Below are positions 60,096-64,000 of a stretch of DNA of 64,000 nt, one piece after another. A model generated the notes under the pieces. The model was not told the DNA's origin and did not search any database. It saw only the letters and a program-made list of their open reading frames with translations. How positions within the stretch are numbered: the stretch's first letter is position 1; each line of letters opens with the position of its first letter. The translations under genes and the position numbers were made by a program. Origin of the DNA: a virus; the IMG/VR virus record IMGVR_UViG_3300020469_000044, positions 1 through 64,000 of that record; one strand, 5' to 3'.

Positions 60096-61022
60096 TTATT
60101 TTCCTTCGTATTTAGAAAATGTAACGGTTTGAGTTGTTTCAGAAGAACCATCTGACTTTACAATAGTTTTAGTAACGGTTTTAGTTACCTTATCACCTTC
60201 AATCTGCTCAGACTGATTTACTGATTGATTTCCTATTTTATTACCATTTTCATCTAATGCACTTGACATGTTAGTTGAAAAATTAGAGGTTGACGCAACA
60301 TCAGAACCTATTACTGTACCATCAAACGTAGTTGCAAGTTTTATTGCATCCTTTGAGCTAATTCCACTATTTTCTATTTTAGCAATTTCAGCGTCTGTTA
60401 ATTTTTCAGATTTATTACTTTGTAATTTATTTGCAATAGAATCTGCAATAGAATCTGCGACAGGATCTGAAATTGATTGTTTTTCTGTTTTTTTAACTGA
60501 ATAGTTAGATTCAGGAGTTCCAACACCCATGCCCATCTTTGTGGTTGTAGTTCCGTCTGCGTTTTTAATTATTTCAGAATTGCTAAAACCAGATTTTAAC
60601 ATATTCGGTGGAAGTACCTCTTTAATCTTATATTTCTTTTTAAGGAAGTCAAGTCTTCTTTGATCTTTTTTAGTCAATTTTTTACCATCTATAAATGATT
60701 GTCTAACTATATTATCGATTGCTCCGTCAGGTCTTTCTAGTTTTACAATTAAAGAATTTTCAACAGGTATTTTTAAAACGTCGCCTTCATTAATTGAAAA
60801 AGGATCAGATATGCCGTTAAATTTTAAAATATATTCAATGTCTGCACCGCCATCTGCACCATATTGATCTTCAGCAATAAGGTCTATTCTACCAGCATCA
60901 TCTGCTCTAACCTCATATTCAGTAAATGGCACTTCTTCTTTATCTTTAAAAATAAAAGTAGGCTGTGTCAATATTAATTTGCCACCTTCAATAATTTTAT
61001 CTATAACCGTTTTAAAATTCAT
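60096..61022 (-). CDS. LysM-like baseplate protein (gp53-like)
   Basis: 308 aa. RIDLIAEDQYGADGGADIEY and ILKFNGISDPFSINEGDVLK, followed by IPVEN, match a LysM module, the peptidoglycan-binding-like fold used for packing in contractile baseplates (T4 gp53). It lies between the 572-aa gene and the gp27-like gene. The C-terminal third is Ser/Thr/Asp rich (TKTVTKTIVKSDGSSETTQT), likely flexible. The ATG at 61022 overlaps the upstream stop by one base. Confidence 0.6.
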   Translation of the reverse strand: MNFKTVIDKIIEGGKLILTQPTFIFKDKEEVPFTEYEVRADDAGRIDLIAEDQYGADGGADIEYILKFNGISDPFSINEGDVLKIPVENSLIVKLERPDGAIDNIVRQSFIDGKKLTKKDQRRLDFLKKKYKIKEVLPPNMLKSGFSNSEIIKNADGTTTTKMGMGVGTPESNYSVKKTEKQSISDPVADSIADSIANKLQSNKSEKLTDAEIAKIENSGISSKDAIKLATTFDGTVIGSDVASTSNFSTNMSSALDENGNKIGNQSVNQSEQIEGDKVTKTVTKTIVKSDGSSETTQTVTFSKYEGK

Positions 61023-62740
61023 TATCCATTTGCATATTTTGCAGCCTTTTTAAAGAAGGCTTTTGCTTGAGCATTTTGTCCATTATCTTTATTACCATAC
61101 GCGCTTACATCAAACGATTCAGTAGGATCTATTACTCCTTTTTCTGGTAAATATAATCTACCTTTACCTGCATTAAACATTGATTCAATATCAGACTTAT
61201 CTCTAGGTCTGTTTGGTTGCAATTGAACTGTAACCTTTAGTTTTGTAGGAAAGTCTTCATAACCTAAAGGACCATCAAATTGAAAGTCAGTTTTAGTACA
61301 ACCTAAATTTCCAATAACGGCAATAGGGTTTAATGGATTTCCAATTGTTAGGTGCCATTGACCAGTTGATTCACCTGTTAAAAATGCGTTCGCAACTTGT
61401 CCACCTTGTGGTCCACCAAATAATTCCATCAATCCACCTCCTAAAACATTATTAAGTACTTTACTATCTCCCATTTTAGATAAATCATCCATGATGTTAC
61501 CAAAACCTTTTCCAATGTCTTTCATTACACTACCTAAAAAACCCTTATAATCTCCTTTTTGTAATAGTGCAAGGTTTCCAAAAGGTTTTCCAATATGTTT
61601 ACCACCTCCTGCATATCTTAAACCACCTCCCCAAAAAGGAGCGTTATTATAAGTTAGTAATAATAAATTAGCGAGTACATCTAAAAAAGCAACTTTAGGA
61701 CTTGTGTTAGGAATACCTTTTAAATTATATTCAAAAACTATACTAAAGCTTTGGTCAAAAGTTAAACCACTATCTCTAACTTGCATGCTATTTATAATAT
61801 TAAGAGGTGCAAATGTATGATTAGGGTATGTTTGTTTTAAAGGGTCCCAGTTGTCTCCTTGTGCAAGTCTTCTTTTTGTTTGTGCAGCACTTTCTCCTTT
61901 TAGGGCTCCTTGTATTTGTTGAGATTTTGGAAGTCCATCTAAAAAACCACCTACAAACCCTCTATCTCTTGGTTTAGAATCTATTGTTTGAATATTAGCT
62001 TCTGCACTTTTCCACTTAAAACCTACGCTAAATTTTAATATATCGTTTAAATTATTACCTGCGCTTTCTCCCATCCAAGTCACGGCCTGTGCAAGGGCAG
62101 GTTGAATATTTGCTATTTTCTTTTGTTCCTTTGCACTATAAACCATTGGATTTATAATATTATCTTCAGCTGGAAATGGAAACCTTCTTAAAGTTAACAT
62201 GTAGTTATTAGGTATTTTTCCATAATATTTACAAAAGACAAAATCTTTTTGTGAATATGTATAGCTAACAGATTTATTGCATTTTTCTACTAAAATATTT
62301 GCAGTAGGATTTAAGTATTGGTTATTAGCTCCTCTACTTTCTCCTAATACAGCTTTATTATAGTCCACACTATTCCCTTCACCTCTATATTTTAATAAAG
62401 ACCAAGTGTTTTGTTTACTTCTAACAGCAGCTTCTCCATCTATGTTTGTTTTTCCATCTTGCGCCTTGTATCTGGCAGACGTAGACTTATCAGTATATAA
62501 CCCTTTATCGCTTTTAAGATCTATATCAGTATTTCCTTGTTTTAAAAATAAAGCTCCTAGTTTTTGTTCTAAATCACCATCAGATGGATTTCCCTTAGCA
62601 CCTTTAATTTTACCTGTAAAGTTTTCGTTAAACCCTGTTTCTAAATTAGTGTAAATAAAATTACCTGTGTCTGAAACCGCTTCAAATGCATAATTGGCAG
62701 CATCTTGGCCTGCCTGTAAAGCCGCTAATAAAATTGGCAT
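61022..62740 (-). CDS. Baseplate tail-tube cap-like protein (gp48/gp54 type)
   Basis: 572 aa. The C-terminal portion LTGESTGQWHLTIGNPLNPI, then AVIGNLGCTKTDFQFDGPLG and DFPTKLKVTVQLQPNRPRDK, is characteristic of tube-cap/initiator proteins of T4-like baseplates. The N-terminal part has FVFCKYYGKIPNNYMLTLRR and FPFPAEDNIINPMVYSAKEQ, also baseplate-like. It is longer than T4 gp48 (364 aa), and the extra middle contains a low-complexity GLM/GGP stretch. Preceded by GATATATAAATA 20 nt upstream. Confidence 0.6.
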   Translation of the reverse strand: MPILLAALQAGQDAANYAFEAVSDTGNFIYTNLETGFNENFTGKIKGAKGNPSDGDLEQKLGALFLKQGNTDIDLKSDKGLYTDKSTSARYKAQDGKTNIDGEAAVRSKQNTWSLLKYRGEGNSVDYNKAVLGESRGANNQYLNPTANILVEKCNKSVSYTYSQKDFVFCKYYGKIPNNYMLTLRRFPFPAEDNIINPMVYSAKEQKKIANIQPALAQAVTWMGESAGNNLNDILKFSVGFKWKSAEANIQTIDSKPRDRGFVGGFLDGLPKSQQIQGALKGESAAQTKRRLAQGDNWDPLKQTYPNHTFAPLNIINSMQVRDSGLTFDQSFSIVFEYNLKGIPNTSPKVAFLDVLANLLLLTYNNAPFWGGGLRYAGGGKHIGKPFGNLALLQKGDYKGFLGSVMKDIGKGFGNIMDDLSKMGDSKVLNNVLGGGLMELFGGPQGGQVANAFLTGESTGQWHLTIGNPLNPIAVIGNLGCTKTDFQFDGPLGYEDFPTKLKVTVQLQPNRPRDKSDIESMFNAGKGRLYLPEKGVIDPTESFDVSAYGNKDNGQNAQAKAFFKKAAKYANG

Positions 62741-62759
62741 AAAATGTTTTAATTTTTAT

Positions 62760-62768
62760 TTATATATC
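62760..62768 (-). promoter_or_regulatory. GATATATAA motif, candidate late promoter
   Basis: Minus strand GATATATAAATA, containing TATAAATA, 20 nt ahead of the 572-aa baseplate gene and about 10 nt after the upstream gene stop. Confidence 0.6.
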
Positions 62769-62777
62769 ACTTAAAGT

Positions 62778-63371
62778 TTAGACGTGTTTGTCTAAATCTC
62801 TAATATCAGTAGATGTAAGAAAATCATTCCACCATTTATCTGATTGAGGTGATCGTTCGCCAAAGAACTTTTTAAGTGACTTCTTGAACATGTCTTTAGT
62901 ATGATAATAAAATCTGCCATATCTATATTCTTTTCTTCTGGTCATCTCGTATAGTTCTCTTAGATTTTTTTGTATCATAAATGTTTGTATCTTATTAAAA
63001 AAGTCAACTTGTTCTTTTCTAGTTTTGCAACAATATACACTATCAACTACAATTAAATAACCTTGCCAATTATCACCATTAAATACTTTTTCTACAAACT
63101 CTTCTATTGTTTTATAATTAGTCCTTGTAAATTTCCATCTACTATCTTTACCATCAAAATTTTGTAACGTGCGGCCTTTAAATAAATATCGCTTTAAGAA
63201 CGCAATATCATCATACATTTTATCTACTTTAATTTGATATTGAGGATTGTACTCATCAAATTTAGTATCGTAAATTGTGCCTCTAACTGGAAATAATATA
63301 TTTGGGTTTGTTGTTGAATGTATTAGGGCATGAATTCTTTCTCCTTTTGAAAATATTCTATGTCTTATCAT
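62778..63371 (-). CDS. Hypothetical protein near the baseplate cluster
   Basis: 197 aa, basic, rich in Phe, Tyr and Lys (MIRHRIFSKGERIHALIHST; RKEYRYGRFYYHTKDMFKKS). No family recognised. It lies just before the promoter motif of the baseplate block and overlaps the 149-aa gene start by 14 nt. In T4 relatives small hub-assembly proteins (gp26, gp51) sit near here; I have no sequence evidence for that. Confidence 0.5.
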   Translation of the reverse strand: MIRHRIFSKGERIHALIHSTTNPNILFPVRGTIYDTKFDEYNPQYQIKVDKMYDDIAFLKRYLFKGRTLQNFDGKDSRWKFTRTNYKTIEEFVEKVFNGDNWQGYLIVVDSVYCCKTRKEQVDFFNKIQTFMIQKNLRELYEMTRRKEYRYGRFYYHTKDMFKKSLKKFFGERSPQSDKWWNDFLTSTDIRDLDKHV

Positions 63372-63807
63372 TGTCTACAATTCTAACATTGTCGAATTTA
63401 CTTAATACTCTAGGGTCTAAACCTTCTTCTCTATTAATAACTACTAAATCAAATTCAACTCCATCTGCTATCTCACTAATAAAGTTTTTAAAATTCAGTA
63501 CATTTTCTTGATTTAAGTTTTTAAGAAGATATGTAACTTTTGCAGTTTGATCTTCTTCAACTTCTTCTTCTACTCTCTTATTTTTGTTAACAAGATTTCG
63601 TATTAATTTTTGTATATGTAAAGCTACTAAAGTCTCAGATGGAGTATTTCCATAAGGATCGCTTTTAGAAAGTCTATCTCCAATTTCGTTATATGAAATT
63701 ATTTGATTTTTAAACTTATCATAATCTTCTGCCTTTTTAGTTTCTCTTGCAAATCTATTAAAGTCAGTCTTAGTCTTACACCATATACATTCTACCTTAA
63801 GATTCAT
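63358..63807 (-). CDS. Hypothetical protein with CxxC start
   Basis: 149 aa. The N-terminus MNLKVECIWCKTKTDFNRFA has one C-x-x-C pair (C7, C10) that could be half a metal knuckle. A Glu-rich stretch (VNKNKRVEEEVEEDQTAKVT) leads to a helical/beta C-terminus. No family recognised. Overlaps the partial gene on its upstream side by 11 nt. Confidence 0.5.
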   Translation of the reverse strand: MNLKVECIWCKTKTDFNRFARETKKAEDYDKFKNQIISYNEIGDRLSKSDPYGNTPSETLVALHIQKLIRNLVNKNKRVEEEVEEDQTAKVTYLLKNLNQENVLNFKNFISEIADGVEFDLVVINREEGLDPRVLSKFDNVRIVDNDKT

Positions 63808-64000
63808 ATTTTTTAAGTTCTTTTTTATATTTCCCTAAGAGCCTCTCAGCTCCCATGATACTTGTCTCTAATTCCTTCTTTGTCATTAATGACATATCCT
63901 TTGGTTTTTTATAGAGATGTATATTAAGTCTTTTTTGGTCTTTAATATTACCAAGGTTTAACCCAATATCTAAACAAAGATCTTTTAAAAACTTAATTCT
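63797..64000 (-). CDS. Partial hypothetical protein at the window edge
   Basis: 67 codons are visible to the TAA at 63797-63799; the N-terminus is beyond 64000. The visible end (NIHLYKKPKDMSLMTKKELE, then GAERLLGKYKKELKKYES) is basic and helical. The family cannot be told from this fragment. Confidence 0.5.
   Translation of the reverse strand, partial: RIKFLKDLCLDIGLNLGNIKDQKRLNIHLYKKPKDMSLMTKKELETSIMGAERLLGKYKKELKKYES

Overview
The window is a stretch of a large, AT-rich, T4-like contractile-tailed phage (myovirus). Every gene I can support lies on the minus strand. It holds the T4-type replication set (gp41 helicase, UvsX, gp43 polymerase, gp45 clamp, gp61 primase, gp32 SSB, UvsW, UvsY), NrdA/NrdB, and a long late block of baseplate, hub, spike and fibre genes. 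No portal, terminase, major capsid or prohead protease gene is in the window. Most start codons lack a Shine-Dalgarno sequence and follow A-rich leaders of the AAATAAAAATG kind. That suits a Bacteroidota (flavobacterial) host, but this is inference from translation signals, not from host markers.

Region by region (all transcribed right to left): 1-4.8 kb holds gp41 (partial), a small ORF, UvsX, two small ORFs, the C-terminal half of a split DNA polymerase and the clamp. 4.9-7.8 kb holds a terminator, NrdA and NrdB. 8-11.2 kb holds the N-terminal half of the polymerase, a dimeric dUTPase-like protein, a possible glycosyltransferase and a small conserved phage ORF, closed by a terminator. 11.3-13.3 kb holds short genes, including two with head-targeting N-termini and a 23-residue peptide with nine cysteines. 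13.4-13.9 kb has no ORF; it is GC-richer and densely folded, and I call it a structured noncoding RNA. 14-24.3 kb is a block of probable capsid-internal (packaged) proteins: a 1,104-aa protein that looks like a polyprotein with about ten prohead-protease sites, two nucleic-acid-ligase-like proteins (one fused to an NMN-adenylyltransferase-like domain), and a scaffold-like acidic protein. 24.3-28.7 kb holds UvsW, UvsY, gp61 and gp32, with a T4-style autoregulatory leader ahead of gp32. 29-31.3 kb holds small ORFs, a RuvC-like nuclease, two more head-targeted small proteins and a possible tube-fold protein. 31.3-64 kb holds tail fibre and adhesin proteins (including 1,598 and 1,203 aa proteins and a collagen-like one), the wedge (gp7-like, gp6, gp25), an amidoligase-like protein, a four-domain S1-like protein, and the hub (gp5-like spike, gp27-like, tube-cap/initiator-like, LysM-like).

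How it fits together: gp41, gp61, gp43, gp45, gp32, UvsX, UvsY and UvsW make a T4 replisome and recombination system fed by NrdAB and the dUTPase. A repeated motif, GATAWATAA, precedes many late genes and looks like this phage's version of the T4 late promoter TATAAATA. In at least seven genes it sits exactly 3 nt from the ATG. The most unusual content is the packaged-protein module: many unrelated proteins share an N-terminus of the form M-x-x-[F/Y]-x-x-F-[L/V/I]-x-E, like the T4 capsid-targeting sequence, and one very long protein repeats the same cleavage signature internally.
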